Shown: in pieces, positions 1 through 8,509 of the stretch
How positions within the stretch are numbered: position 1 is the stretch's first letter
Layout of the letters: each line of letters begins with the position of its first letter
Source of the DNA: Cyclobacteriaceae bacterium
Lineage (GTDB): Bacteria; Bacteroidota; Bacteroidia; Cytophagales; Cyclobacteriaceae
Direction of reading: 5' to 3'
DNA: 64,000 nucleotides
Assembly (NCBI GenBank): GCA_019638285.1
Contig: JAHBUB010000004.1
Location: 1 to 64,000, forward strand
Notes under the pieces: generated by a model
The model's input: only the letters and a program-made list of their open reading frames with translations
What the model was told of the DNA's origin: nothing
The model's database searches: none
Made by a program: the position numbers and the translations under genes

Positions 1-68
1 TCATCAGCAGGTTCGTCTAATGTGATTTGGTTAACAATCCACTTAAAGATGTCTTTGGAATTGGGCAT
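1..68 (-). CDS. prmC: N-terminus of probable PrmC (release factor glutamine methyltransferase), cut by window edge
   Basis: On the minus strand an ATG at 68 opens a frame (MPNSKDIFKWIVNQITLDEP...) that runs off the left edge. The 22 visible residues resemble the helical N-terminal domain of bacterial PrmC/HemK, which methylates the GGQ glutamine of release factors. The catalytic NPPY motif would lie outside the window, so the call rests on a short stretch plus context: as far as I recall, prmC next to ribD is a common arrangement in Bacteroidota. The two start codons are only 36 bases apart, so the divergent promoters must overlap. Confidence 0.45.
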   Translation of the reverse strand, partial: MPNSKDIFKWIVNQITLDEPAD

Positions 69-103
69 GGCTTCATTGATCTTTGCAATGTTACATAATT
101 GAA

Positions 104-1144
104 ATGATTGCTGACAAGTTTTATATGCTTCGTGCGCTGGAGTTGGCTAAAAATGGAATGGGCGATGTGAGCCCTAATCCTTTGGTGGGTTGTGTAATTG
201 TTCATAATGATAAAATTATAGGGGAGGGCTGGCACCAAAAATATGGAGAAGCCCATGCGGAAGTGAATGCGGTGAATTCAGTAGACGATGGGTCTGTTTT
301 AAAGAATTCGGTGGTCTATGTTTCTCTTGAACCTTGTGCCCATACTGGAAAAACACCCCCTTGTGTGGATCTGTTGGTTGCTCATAAAGTAAAGTGTGTT
401 GTAATCGCCAACATAGATGTTAATCCTCTGGTGGCTGGGAGGGGTATAAGTAAATTAAAAGATGCCGGAATTGAAATTATAACGGGTGTTTTGGAAAAGG
501 AAGGGGATGTGCTGAACAAGCGTTTTTTTACTTCCCTAAAAAAAGAACGGCCATTTATTATTCTGAAGTGGGCACAAACGGCAGATGGCTTTGTTGCACA
601 ACAAAACTTTAATTCGAAGTGGATAAGTAATGAATATTCAAGGCAGCTCGTTCACAAATGGCGCGCAGAAGAAGATGCTATTTTAGTTGGGTTTAATACA
701 GCAGCGCATGATAACCCCCAGCTAACCGTAAGGCATTGGACCGGCAGAAATCCTACCAGAGTTGTTATTGATGAGAGGCTGAGTTTAGATTCCGCACTAC
801 ATTTATTTGATGGTTCTGTCCCTACGATTTGTTACAACACATTAAAGGATGAAAGTAAATCCAACCTAGACTATGTCAGAATTAAGCAAGAGCCTATTGT
901 GGAGGGAATACTTTACGATTTATATAAAAGGGGGATACAATCTGTAATTATCGAGGGCGGAGCCCAGACGATTAAAAAATTTATTGATTCAGATTTTTGG
1001 GATGAAGCAAGGGTGTTCATTTCCAAACAAAAATTTGGAACGGGAATTAAAGCGCCATCAATCGATGAAGAAATTATAAAGACGGAATGGATTGGCGATG
1101 ATATGTTAAATATTTATTCACGCGAATCAAAAGAGGGTATCTAA
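104..1144 (+). CDS. ribD: Bifunctional riboflavin deaminase/reductase RibD
   Basis: RibD carries out two steps of riboflavin synthesis in the cytoplasm: deamination of the pyrimidine ring and NADPH-dependent reduction of the ribosyl side chain. The N-terminal deaminase domain has the zinc site HAE (residues 51-53) and PCAHTGKTPPC (Cys78, Cys87). The C-terminal reductase domain follows from about residue 150 (FIILKWAQTADG) with the late IEGGAQT motif. I chose the ATG at 104 (MIADKFYMLR) because homologues begin near there; an in-frame ATG at 83 would add seven unusual residues and run further into the divergent prmC promoter. The length of 346 aa is normal for the family. The stop overlaps the convergent next gene by 4 bases. 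Confidence 0.95.
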   Translation: MIADKFYMLRALELAKNGMGDVSPNPLVGCVIVHNDKIIGEGWHQKYGEAHAEVNAVNSVDDGSVLKNSVVYVSLEPCAHTGKTPPCVDLLVAHKVKCVVIANIDVNPLVAGRGISKLKDAGIEIITGVLEKEGDVLNKRFFTSLKKERPFIILKWAQTADGFVAQQNFNSKWISNEYSRQLVHKWRAEEDAILVGFNTAAHDNPQLTVRHWTGRNPTRVVIDERLSLDSALHLFDGSVPTICYNTLKDESKSNLDYVRIKQEPIVEGILYDLYKRGIQSVIIEGGAQTIKKFIDSDFWDEARVFISKQKFGTGIKAPSIDEEIIKTEWIGDDMLNIYSRESKEGI

Positions 1145-1608
1145 AACCTGACAACTAACCTTCCGCCTGCACCTGCCAAATAAAAGTTAATTTTTACTTT
1201 TCGCGCACTTTGACTTGCGTTATAATTATCAAGGGCGGTTAATGCGTGCTGTTTGAATGCAGCCGTGAAGGGAATGGATGCCAATATTAAACCAAGGCCA
1301 CCTGCTGCATACGCCCATTCTGGTTCCCCACCTATAATGGCCGTTCCAATCGGAACCGCAATTAGTAACCCCCCAGCAAAACCCAGTACGCTAGCCACAT
1401 CAAGATTACTTTTGGCTTTTTTAAACTCCAGATAGGCAAACTGATTGTCTTTCATGGCTTCTAGCACCATCCTGGGGCTTATGGAGGCAGAGTCTCTTTC
1501 AAAGCGAAACCCACCAAGCGTTTTGTAGATTTCAATTTTCTGTCCAAAGGAAGCCCCTGAACAAATCACAAGACTAAAGATTATAATCAGTCGAATATTC
1601 ATATGCAA
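1141..1608 (-). CDS. Small exported membrane-associated protein, unknown function
   Basis: The 155-residue product begins with a clear signal peptide (MNIRLIIIFSLVICSGASFGQ, cut probably after the GQ region). A short soluble part with a RFERDSASISP segment follows, then a long Gly/Ala/Ile-rich stretch (about residues 73-115) that looks like one or two membrane helices, then a basic tail ending in VVRF. I do not recognise a family. There are two possible starts, ATG at 1608 or at 1602; the second gives a better signal peptide. The gene is convergent with ribD and overlaps its stop by 4 bases. It diverges from the oxygenase gene at 1681. Confidence 0.7.
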   Translation of the reverse strand: MHMNIRLIIIFSLVICSGASFGQKIEIYKTLGGFRFERDSASISPRMVLEAMKDNQFAYLEFKKAKSNLDVASVLGFAGGLLIAVPIGTAIIGGEPEWAYAAGGLGLILASIPFTAAFKQHALTALDNYNASQSARKVKINFYLAGAGGRLVVRF

Positions 1609-1680
1609 TGTTTTGAGTAGTGCTCGCTCATAAAATTAATTAAAAATCTATAGCTTGCGATTAGCCAAAACTTCCAGCTG

Positions 1681-2652
1681 ATGACTGAGTTGCTTTTTGA
1701 TGAAATTCCTTCCCTTGATCTGGCTGATTTCATAAGTGAAAATGACAGCAAGAGGAAAAAATTTGTTGATGATCTCGGTGAGGCTTATCAACAAATTGGA
1801 TTTGTGGCCATCCGCAATCATTTTTTGACTGACGCGCTTTCTGCTAAGCTTTACAAAGCGGTCAAATCCTTTTTTGATTTGGAGGAGGTGACCAAGCAGA
1901 AATATGAAATCCCCGAATTAGCAGGTCAGCGTGGCTATGTAGGAAAAGGTAAAGAGCACGCGAAAGGAAGAAACACGGGTGACTTAAAAGAATTTTACCA
2001 CATAGGACAGGAGGTGACAGACAAAGATCCTATTAAGGAGGAGTATCCAAATAACGTCTGGCCTGAAATAATTCCAGACTTCAAATCAACCAGCCTTGAG
2101 GTGTACAGAAGATTGGAGCAGACTGGAATGGAAATACTCAAAGCGATTTCGCTTTATCTTGAGTTACCTGAAAACTATTTTTCGCCACGAGTAAAAAACG
2201 GGAATAGTATCCTCAGGCCCATTCATTACTTCCCAATTGAAAACTCCCAAGAAATACCACCCGATGCAGTGCGCGCAGCCGAGCATGGTGATATTAATTT
2301 GATTACATTACTTATGGGAGCAAGTGCCGATGGACTTCAAGTATTAAGACGAGATGGAAAGTGGATTCCAATTACAGCCTTGCCCAACCAATTAATAATT
2401 AATGTTGGAGATATGCTCGAGCGACTTACTAACGGTAAGTTGAAGTCAACCATACATCGTGTGGTTAACCCACCGACTCATCTTATGAATATGCCGAGGT
2501 ACTCCATTCCCTTTTTTATGCATCCGCGATCAGAGATGAACCTCGCAGCTCTTTCTAATTGTGTGGATGAAGCAAATCCGAAAAAATGGGATGATATTAC
2601 TGCTGGAGAGTTTCTGAATCAAAGGCTCAAAGAAATAGGATTAAGAAAATAA
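1681..2652 (+). CDS. Isopenicillin N synthase-like Fe(II)/2-oxoglutarate-type oxygenase
   Basis: The 323-residue protein has the layout of the isopenicillin N synthase family of non-haem iron oxygenases. An N-terminal DIOX_N-like region (GFVAIRNH near residue 41) precedes a double-stranded beta-helix core. The iron ligands are visible as H202-x-D204 (AEHGDINL) and H259 (STIHRVV). The R273-x-S275 pair (RYSIPFF) is the usual 2-oxoglutarate carboxylate anchor. Bacterial members of this family are often of unknown substrate, so no specific reaction can be claimed. The stop is only 4 bases before the TTG start of the chromate-type transporter, so the two are likely co-transcribed. Confidence 0.85.
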   Translation: MTELLFDEIPSLDLADFISENDSKRKKFVDDLGEAYQQIGFVAIRNHFLTDALSAKLYKAVKSFFDLEEVTKQKYEIPELAGQRGYVGKGKEHAKGRNTGDLKEFYHIGQEVTDKDPIKEEYPNNVWPEIIPDFKSTSLEVYRRLEQTGMEILKAISLYLELPENYFSPRVKNGNSILRPIHYFPIENSQEIPPDAVRAAEHGDINLITLLMGASADGLQVLRRDGKWIPITALPNQLIINVGDMLERLTNGKLKSTIHRVVNPPTHLMNMPRYSIPFFMHPRSEMNLAALSNCVDEANPKKWDDITAGEFLNQRLKEIGLRK

Positions 2653-2656
2653 GGTC

Positions 2657-3847
2657 TTGACTGAACGCGTACCATATCCACAGTTTCTTAAAGACGTATT
2701 TCAGTTATCCATAAGTTGTTTTGGAGGCCCACAAGCTCACCTGGCTAATTATCAACGGATTCTTGTAGAGAAGAGGAATTATCTTACCGAGCCGGATTTG
2801 ATGGAGTTGTATGCTCTTTGTCAAATTGTGCCCGGCCCCACCTCAACACAAACATTAACATCTGTAGGGTATCGGCTTGGGGGCCCCAGCTTGGCTTATC
2901 TTACATTGATTATCTGGATGCTCCCCTCTGTTGCCATTATGACACTTGCCGGAATATTAGTAGGAAGCTTTCAGGAAAAGGAAGTGTCTTTGGAGTTCAC
3001 CCGATTCATTCAGCCCATGGCAGTTGGGTTTGTAGGCTATGCGGCCTACACGATTAGTTTAAAAACTGTAAACACTAAAATTGGATTTGTGCTTATGGTA
3101 GCCTCGGCTGTAGCCTCTTATTTTATTAAAACCCCACTGGTGTTTCCAATAATTCTAATAATTGCCGGCACGATTACAGCCTTTAATTATAAGCTCCATC
3201 CTAAGGAAGAGAAAAAGAAATTTGATGTGCCCTGGGCCAACTTCTTTTTGTGGGCGGGTGTATTTATTGTTGCGGCAGCATTGGGAGGGATTACCAAAGC
3301 ATTGCCCATTAAATTATTTGAAAATTTTTATCGCAATGGAAGCTTGGTCTTTGGTGGAGGACAGGTATTGGTGCCAATGCTTTATACAGAGTTTGTTCAA
3401 TATGCCAAGCCACTTCACTTCCCTACTTCACCCAGTGAATTCCTTTCAGGCTATGCATTTGTACAGGCGGTGCCAGGGCCAGTGTTTTCTTTTAGTGCTT
3501 ATATCGGAGCGCTCTCCATGAGAGAATGGGGGACTGGAGGTGAAATTTTGGGGGCACTCATGTCTGCAGCCGGCATTTTTTTACCCGGAACCTTTCTGAT
3601 ATTCTTTGTCATTAGAATATGGGATAGCCTAAAGAAGTTCAGACCCATACGCGCTTCTTTGGAAGGGATTAATGCAGCTAATGCGGGACTGGTGGCTGCT
3701 GCAGCCGTGCTGCTTTTTCAGCCTTTGCAAAATACAATGACGAATTTTGGCTTTATGATCGCCACTTTTTGTTTGTTGGCATTCACCAAATTGCCAGCCT
3801 GGTCCATTATTGGAACGGGTTTGATATTAGGGTTTGTGTTGACATAG
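2657..3847 (+). CDS. chrA: Chromate transporter family (ChrA) protein, two-domain form
   Basis: This 396-residue inner-membrane protein has two homologous halves, each with the CHR-family signature: SCFGGPQAH and IVPGPTSTQ in the first half, FGGGQVLVP and AVPGPVFSFS in the second. Roughly ten to twelve membrane segments are visible. Family members export chromate, or transport related oxyanions, but many have untested substrates. Translation probably starts at TTG 2657, because the conserved FLKDVFQLSISCFGG begins within 10 residues and the next ATG (2801) lies inside the domain. The gene sits 4 bases after the oxygenase stop and is followed by a hairpin terminator. Confidence 0.88.
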   Translation: MTERVPYPQFLKDVFQLSISCFGGPQAHLANYQRILVEKRNYLTEPDLMELYALCQIVPGPTSTQTLTSVGYRLGGPSLAYLTLIIWMLPSVAIMTLAGILVGSFQEKEVSLEFTRFIQPMAVGFVGYAAYTISLKTVNTKIGFVLMVASAVASYFIKTPLVFPIILIIAGTITAFNYKLHPKEEKKKFDVPWANFFLWAGVFIVAAALGGITKALPIKLFENFYRNGSLVFGGGQVLVPMLYTEFVQYAKPLHFPTSPSEFLSGYAFVQAVPGPVFSFSAYIGALSMREWGTGGEILGALMSAAGIFLPGTFLIFFVIRIWDSLKKFRPIRASLEGINAANAGLVAAAAVLLFQPLQNTMTNFGFMIATFCLLAFTKLPAWSIIGTGLILGFVLT

Positions 3848-3850
3848 AAA

Positions 3851-3878
3851 AAGCCTTCCCAATTTCTTGAGAAGGCTT
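3851..3878. terminator. Bidirectional hairpin terminator between chrA and tonB
   Basis: An 8-bp perfect stem (AAGCCTTC at 3851-3858, GAAGGCTT at 3871-3878) with a 12-base loop lies between the convergent chrA and tonB genes. A-rich and T-rich flanks fit termination in both directions. Confidence 0.75.
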
Positions 3879-3898
3879 TGATTTACATTTTTAAGAGA

Positions 3899-4573
3899 TT
3901 ATCCTAATTTGAACGTAATCGGTAACACCATTCTTTGTTTTACGGGCTTACCACGCTGCTTACCAGGCTTCCATTTTGGGGCGCCCTGCAAAATACGTAC
4001 GGCCTCTTCATCACATCCTGCACCAATACCTTTCACGGCCCTTACTTCTGTAATGCTGCCATCCTTGTCAATTACGAACTCCACGAATACCCTTCCTTCT
4101 ACACCCATCCTTCTGGCCTGAGATGGATATTTAATTTTATCTGAAACATACTGATAGAAGGCTGTCATTCCGCCTACAGGTGAGGCGGGATCCTCTACAA
4201 TGGTAAATATCTCTTCTACTTCTTCTTTGGGTTCTTCAGCTTGTATTACAATCTGCTGTACTTTGGTTTCTTCTGTAACCTCGACATCAAATTTTACCTG
4301 AATTTCTTCCTTAATTTCCTCTTCATCAGGCACCTCTACAATCTGAGGTTGCTGTACTTGCGGTGGTGGTGGAGGGGGTTGCTCTGTAGGAGGAATCTCT
4401 AACATCTCCTCAAAGGTGTTAGTGCTTTTACCGATCAAATCAATTTCTTGCTTTTCGGTATCCTTCCATTCGAAGGCCATAACAACGAGACTCATCGTTA
4501 TTAATAAGCCAATACTGAAGAAAAAACTCGTTTTCTTCGTTAAATCAGCTTTTGCGGTCTTTTTCTCTTCCAT
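3899..4573 (-). CDS. tonB: Energy transducer TonB
   Basis: TonB links the inner-membrane proton motive force to outer-membrane receptors. The 224-residue product has a short cytoplasmic basic N-terminus, one membrane helix (about residues 15-33), a long periplasmic spacer with a PPPPPPQVQQPQ proline tract and Glu/Val-rich repeats, and a C-terminal TonB domain from about residue 135 (YPSQARRMGVEGRVFVEFVI). The domain ends in PKWKPGKQRGKPVKQRMVLP. No exbB/exbD are next to it, so it likely shares them with other loci. It could serve the receptor at 13.9 kb, but that is inference. Confidence 0.93.
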   Translation of the reverse strand: MEEKKTAKADLTKKTSFFFSIGLLITMSLVVMAFEWKDTEKQEIDLIGKSTNTFEEMLEIPPTEQPPPPPPQVQQPQIVEVPDEEEIKEEIQVKFDVEVTEETKVQQIVIQAEEPKEEVEEIFTIVEDPASPVGGMTAFYQYVSDKIKYPSQARRMGVEGRVFVEFVIDKDGSITEVRAVKGIGAGCDEEAVRILQGAPKWKPGKQRGKPVKQRMVLPITFKLG

Positions 4574-4681
4574 TCAATTCAAGTTTAGGACGTCAAATAT
4601 ATAAATAGAATCCAGTTTAGGCCATTCAGTCACATAAAATCTTGAAATTTTCGGTGGTGGATTGCCCCAAAAGCCAAATAG

Positions 4682-5416
4682 TTACTTTCTACTTCCATAA
4701 AACAAGGTAAAATATAATGTGGGAAACACATTTGAATTACTTGCTGTAGGAACCAATATGATCTTATTGACATAGGTATCCAACAAGAAACCCACCTCGA
4801 AACCTGTAACCTGACTTTTTACAGTACCTAATTCGAAATTTAAACCCGCTTTAATATTGCCACCCAGTTGAAGTTTGGATTGACCCAATCCTTCAAACAA
4901 ATAGCCGGTGCCTAGTATTTTATTATAAGAGTGAAACGGGTTATTAGGGTCGTACTGCTCGTGTTTTGTAGTAAAGAAGCTGTTATCGATAGTGCGCTCG
5001 ATAAAATAAGGAGCCAACACGCCAATACTTGGTCCAGCAGCAATCACCGCCTTTATTTCCACTCCTTGCTGAGGAGCTTTTTTGAAGATGATCAAATCTC
5101 TGCCATATTGAAATCGGAACGAATACAGGTAATTGCTTTTTCCGTAAATAAAATAATTGCCAGTGCCTGAGGTGTGACGACTTTCTTGTGGATGCTTTAC
5201 GTTCATAATTTCTAAACCGAAAGTCTCCAGTGTCTGCTCATTTAACTTTCTGGCTTTCTTAAATACAAAACCACCGATGAGACCTCCTGACGTATTTTTG
5301 TTAATCCCCCATGTAAACTCAGAATTATAATCATAGCTATCCTGCGTTTGGGCAAACGAGGTGATTTCCACCATCAAAAGGGAAACTATTGCAACTATTT
5401 TGATTCTGACAAGCAT
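4682..5416 (-). CDS. Predicted outer-membrane beta-barrel protein, unknown function
   Basis: The 244-residue product starts with a signal peptide (MLVRIKIVAIVSLLMVEITSFAQ). It then shows alternating amphipathic strands rich in Gly, Tyr and Phe (for example ITFGG-like GGFVF, YSFRFQYGRD, QLGGNIKAGLNFEL), and ends with an aromatic strand (TLYFTLFYGSRK), which is the usual layout of small Bacteroidota outer-membrane barrels. I do not recognise a named family. The promoter found upstream (5435-5466) supports the start at 5416. Confidence 0.75.
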   Translation of the reverse strand: MLVRIKIVAIVSLLMVEITSFAQTQDSYDYNSEFTWGINKNTSGGLIGGFVFKKARKLNEQTLETFGLEIMNVKHPQESRHTSGTGNYFIYGKSNYLYSFRFQYGRDLIIFKKAPQQGVEIKAVIAAGPSIGVLAPYFIERTIDNSFFTTKHEQYDPNNPFHSYNKILGTGYLFEGLGQSKLQLGGNIKAGLNFELGTVKSQVTGFEVGFLLDTYVNKIILVPTASNSNVFPTLYFTLFYGSRK

Positions 5417-5434
5417 TTCAGGGATTCTTCAGGT

Positions 5435-5466
5435 TAAATTTATGCTTTAATTAATAAACGCAAAAA
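5435..5466 (-). promoter_or_regulatory. Bacteroidota-type promoter for the barrel protein gene
   Basis: On the minus strand TTTTTG (5466-5461) is followed after 18 bases by TAAATTTA (5442-5435). This is one mismatch from the Bacteroidota -33/-7 pattern TTTG-N18-TAnnTTTG, and it lies about 20 bases before the start codon at 5416. Confidence 0.5.
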
Positions 5467-5489
5467 GTCAATATTACAATATACCCATT

Positions 5490-5894
5490 ATGAGTTCTAT
5501 TTCAGGTCGTTACCAAGGTTCACTGCGTACACAAGTCACACATCTCAAATCTCAAAACAGTATTATTACCGATGCCCCAACCGATAATAATGGAAAGGGA
5601 GAAGCTTTCTCTCCAACCGATTTAGTCTGCGCATCACTCAGTAGTTGTATGATGACACTTATGGGGATATTAGCAGAAAGAGAAAACATTAACTTGGAAG
5701 GGCTGCAATCAGAGGTAGTTAAAATTATGGCGAGCAATCCCAGAAAAATTGCTGAAATTCAAATTACATTTAATCATCCCAGCCTGGAGGCTACAGAGAT
5801 TCAACGGAAAAAGCTTAGGAATGCTGCACTTACTTGTCCGGTGGCACTGAGTCTTTCAGATTCTGTGAAACAAACAATTGCCTTTAATTGGTAA
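5490..5894 (+). CDS. OsmC/Ohr family peroxide-reducing protein
   Basis: OsmC-family proteins reduce organic hydroperoxides with a pair of reactive cysteines. This 134-residue protein has Cys53 (SLSSCMMTLMG) and Cys116 (ALTCPVALSL) at the expected places; a third, Cys47, lies nearby. The segment GKGEAFSPTDLVCASLSSC is typical of the OsmC-like subgroup close to YhfA. It is a single gene, diverging from the barrel protein and convergent with ytxJ 2 bases away. A thiol-redox role fits the neighbouring bacillithiol gene, but a functional link is inference. Confidence 0.88.
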   Translation: MSSISGRYQGSLRTQVTHLKSQNSIITDAPTDNNGKGEAFSPTDLVCASLSSCMMTLMGILAERENINLEGLQSEVVKIMASNPRKIAEIQITFNHPSLEATEIQRKKLRNAALTCPVALSLSDSVKQTIAFNW

Positions 5895-5896
5895 TC

Positions 5897-6241
5897 CTAT
5901 TCCGCAATAGCTTGTAGTTTGCTCTTGATGTCCTGAAAGTTGATATCAAAATGAGATTTGTCATAGACGGATTCCCCCTGATCAATAATTAACACCTGTG
6001 GAGATTCGTGTTGAACGCCAAATTTTTCTGCAATGGCATTGGAGATAGAACGATAAGTCAATAAATCAAGGAAATAGGGCGTCACTCCTTTTTCCAAATT
6101 CCAGTTTCTCTCCAGCCTATCTAAAGTTGCCTTACTGATAGAGCAACTTCTGCTATGTTTAAAAATAAGTGCAGGGGTGATTTTTGATTCCTCAATTGCC
6201 TGATCGAGTTGATCAAGTGTCGTAAGTTCATGCCAATTCAT
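5897..6241 (-). CDS. ytxJ: Bacillithiol-system redox protein YtxJ (monothiol bacilliredoxin-like)
   Basis: YtxJ-family proteins have a thioredoxin fold and occur in bacillithiol producers, where they are thought to remove bacillithiol from proteins. The active site here is FKHSRSCSISKATLDRL, a single catalytic cysteine with no second Cys in a CxxC pair, followed by YFLDLLTYRSISNAIAEKFG and the cis-proline segment SPQVLII. I place the start at 6241 (MNWHELTTLDQL); the longer frame to 6286 would overlap the end of the next gene and add residues foreign to the family. bshC at 20.7-22.2 kb shows the organism has at least part of the bacillithiol pathway. Confidence 0.85.
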   Translation of the reverse strand: MNWHELTTLDQLDQAIEESKITPALIFKHSRSCSISKATLDRLERNWNLEKGVTPYFLDLLTYRSISNAIAEKFGVQHESPQVLIIDQGESVYDKSHFDINFQDIKSKLQAIAE

Positions 6242-6251
6242 AAATATTAGA

Positions 6252-8426
6252 TTATTCGTACCAAAGACCCTTCTCTCTCTTATCATACCTTGGCCTTCTT
6301 TCCTTTTCTTTTAGGTGGTCGGGTTGGGTATCACTTTTCTTAAAGAGCTTCGCCCACATCAACTTAATATTCATCAAAATGGTTCTCTCGTCTTTTACAT
6401 TGTTTCGGTTGCTGTGTGCAAACTGGGCATCGGGATGAAGGCGGTTGTCGCTATTTTTTTTCATTTTAATATTTCCCTGATAGTCACCAATCTTTGCATA
6501 GGCTTTATTAGGAGCTCTTACCATGAGTGCCTCTGAGGCACTGTTCGGGTTGTGCTTATAACTCCAATTCATTTTTACACTGCGTGCATACTCGGCCGCC
6601 TTTACCGATGATTTTGATGGAGCTATTCCCGGTAATGATCCTTTTGCAGCATGGGGCTTATTTTGATAATCTCCTTGTCTCACCCTTACCTGTAGCCCTG
6701 CTACCTCGTAGGTAGTTTTGTCCGGCCGTTGTTTTTTAATGGATTCCTCACTGGCATTTGAATTTTGGATATAGTTTCTACGGAATCTTGAGAGTTTGAT
6801 GTTGCCGCCATATCCCACCGCCCTGGCATCATTCGAAGGGGTGCGCACTTCAATTGGAGTTTCATTATTATTCCACATATCACCACTCACACTTCCGCCT
6901 CCTTTTTTCGGCTTTTTGGCTTTAATATATCCGGTAAATTCTTCGCCTTGATAAACTCTGCTTGGTGCGAGATCAAACAATTTATAATTACCAGGATATC
7001 CAGCAGCCTTTCTTGCATTTGCTGGTGGTGTTCGTCCAGGAATTGGCGTTTCATTATTGTTCCATAGCGTTCCACTCACACTTCCCCCTCCCTTAAGAGG
7101 CCTTTTTGTTTTTAAGTTTCCCGAGAAGCTTCCGGCTTTAGCAGCGTCACCGTATGGAGTCCGCACCGCGATTGGAGTTTGATTGTTGTTCCAAAGCTTA
7201 CCACTTACACTGCCCCCGCCTTTAGCAGGTCTTTTCATTTTAATATTTCCTGCAAAATCAACGCCTTGTTTGTTAAATCCCGGAGTTAATTCGCCTTTTT
7301 TAAATGTGCCAGAATAGTCCCCGATACCAGCTCCTCCTTTTGGAGTACGTACGGGGATTGGCATTCCATTATTGTTCCACCCTTTGCTTACACTGCCTCC
7401 ACCTTTGGCGGGTCTTTTCGTTTTAATGTTTCCTGCAAAGTCAACGCCTTGTTTGCTGAATCCCGGGGATAACTCGCCTCTTCTAAAAGTACCTGAGTAA
7501 CCAATACCGGCACCTCCTTTAGGGGTGCGTACGGGAATTGGCGTCCCATTATTATTCCATCGTTCACCACTAACACTTCCTCCACCTTTGGCAGCTCTTC
7601 TTGTTTTAATATTTCCAGCAAAGTCAACGCCTTGTTTGCTGAAGCCTGGAGTTGACTCACCTCTTCTAAGAGTACCAGAGTAACCAATACCGGCACCTCC
7701 TTTTGGAGTGCGCACAGGAATTGGCGTTCCGTTATTATTCCACCCCTTACTTGCACTTCCACCACCTTTAGCGGCTCTTCTTGTTTTGATGTTTCCTGCA
7801 AAGTCAACACCTTGTTTGCTAAAACCCGGGGCCAACTCTCCTCTTCTAAAGGTACCTGAGTAACCGATACCGGCACCTCCTTTTGGAGTACGCACAGGAA
7901 TTGGCGTTCCGTTATTATTCCACCCCTTGCTTGCACTTCCACCACCTTTAGCGGCTCTTCTTGATTTAATGTTTCCGGAATAATTTATCCCTTGTCTGGA
8001 AAACCCTGGGCTTAAGTCGCTTCTTTTAAACCTTCCGCTATAGTTAATACCATCGGCTCCAATGCCTGGTGCCTTGGATGGAAGTGGGTTTGTGTTCTTG
8101 TTTTTCCCAGAGACAGATTTAAACCCGGTGCCTCTTAAGGTTTGCCCTCCTCTTTTGGCAGTATTGAAACCTCCGCCAACTCTTCCGTCATACGCCCTGT
8201 CCCCTCCGGGTTTTCTTCCAAAAAATTTTAGATCATTGCGCCCAACTAATCCAGCGGGAGTAGATCGAAAATTTCGCATGCGCACAGGTCTTCCAGTAAT
8301 GTCTCCCTTAAAGGATTTTTCGCCTTTTGAAAACTTTCCCCAGTAGACATTCTTTTTTCCCCGAGTAATAAATGGTCCCGAGCCTGTACTGGGGAAGACG
8401 TTACCTCTTTTGGTGCTGTTTCCCAA
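6252..8426 (-). CDS. Secreted repeat-rich basic protein, downstream part (separated by a frameshift)
   Basis: This is the larger, downstream part of one gene. The frame is open from 8540 to the stop at 6252; TTG at 8426 is the first possible start codon, but the true start is probably in the upstream fragment (8510-9166). The protein has seven repeats of 43-63 residues with the core KGGGSxSxxWNNNxTPIPVRTP, followed by a tail with YQGNIKMKK-like and GDYQ motifs and a very basic end (RRPRYDKREKGLWYE). It is rich in Gly, Asn, Lys and Arg, with no membrane helix and no recognisable T9SS sorting domain. I know no family for it. The stop lies 10 bases before the ytxJ start on the same strand. Confidence 0.7.
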   Translation of the reverse strand: MGNSTKRGNVFPSTGSGPFITRGKKNVYWGKFSKGEKSFKGDITGRPVRMRNFRSTPAGLVGRNDLKFFGRKPGGDRAYDGRVGGGFNTAKRGGQTLRGTGFKSVSGKNKNTNPLPSKAPGIGADGINYSGRFKRSDLSPGFSRQGINYSGNIKSRRAAKGGGSASKGWNNNGTPIPVRTPKGGAGIGYSGTFRRGELAPGFSKQGVDFAGNIKTRRAAKGGGSASKGWNNNGTPIPVRTPKGGAGIGYSGTLRRGESTPGFSKQGVDFAGNIKTRRAAKGGGSVSGERWNNNGTPIPVRTPKGGAGIGYSGTFRRGELSPGFSKQGVDFAGNIKTKRPAKGGGSVSKGWNNNGMPIPVRTPKGGAGIGDYSGTFKKGELTPGFNKQGVDFAGNIKMKRPAKGGGSVSGKLWNNNQTPIAVRTPYGDAAKAGSFSGNLKTKRPLKGGGSVSGTLWNNNETPIPGRTPPANARKAAGYPGNYKLFDLAPSRVYQGEEFTGYIKAKKPKKGGGSVSGDMWNNNETPIEVRTPSNDARAVGYGGNIKLSRFRRNYIQNSNASEESIKKQRPDKTTYEVAGLQVRVRQGDYQNKPHAAKGSLPGIAPSKSSVKAAEYARSVKMNWSYKHNPNSASEALMVRAPNKAYAKIGDYQGNIKMKKNSDNRLHPDAQFAHSNRNNVKDERTILMNIKLMWAKLFKKSDTQPDHLKEKERRPRYDKREKGLWYE
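6777..7949 (-). repeat. Coding tandem repeat array, seven units, four of them about 180 bp and near identical
   Basis: Units start at the codon for the Lys of KGGGS. Units 1-4 (about 7949 down to 7224) are 60, 60, 61 and 61 codons long and nearly identical (WNNNGTPIPVRTPKGGAGIG then SGTFRRGE and KQGVDFAGNIK). Units 5-7 are 43, 63 and 43 codons long and more divergent. The gradient from identical to diverged units suggests recent expansion at the 5' side of the array by unequal recombination. All units keep the reading frame. Confidence 0.9.
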
Positions 8427-8509
8427 TGATTCTCTTTGACCGGCTTTTCTTATTTTTGATTCGTTGGGATACGTCCGCTGAATATCCCTGCCTGACTTCG
8501 AGGAGTGAT

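Noticed and set aside
7388-7945. 185-codon open frame inside the repeat array, other frame
   Set aside because: It is a shadow of the repeats: open only because the units are multiples of three and lack stops in that frame; the product is low-complexity.
6777-7949. Regular direct repeats that could suggest a CRISPR array
   Set aside because: The units are about 180 bp, have no unique spacers and keep an open reading frame; they are coding repeats. No cas genes are present.
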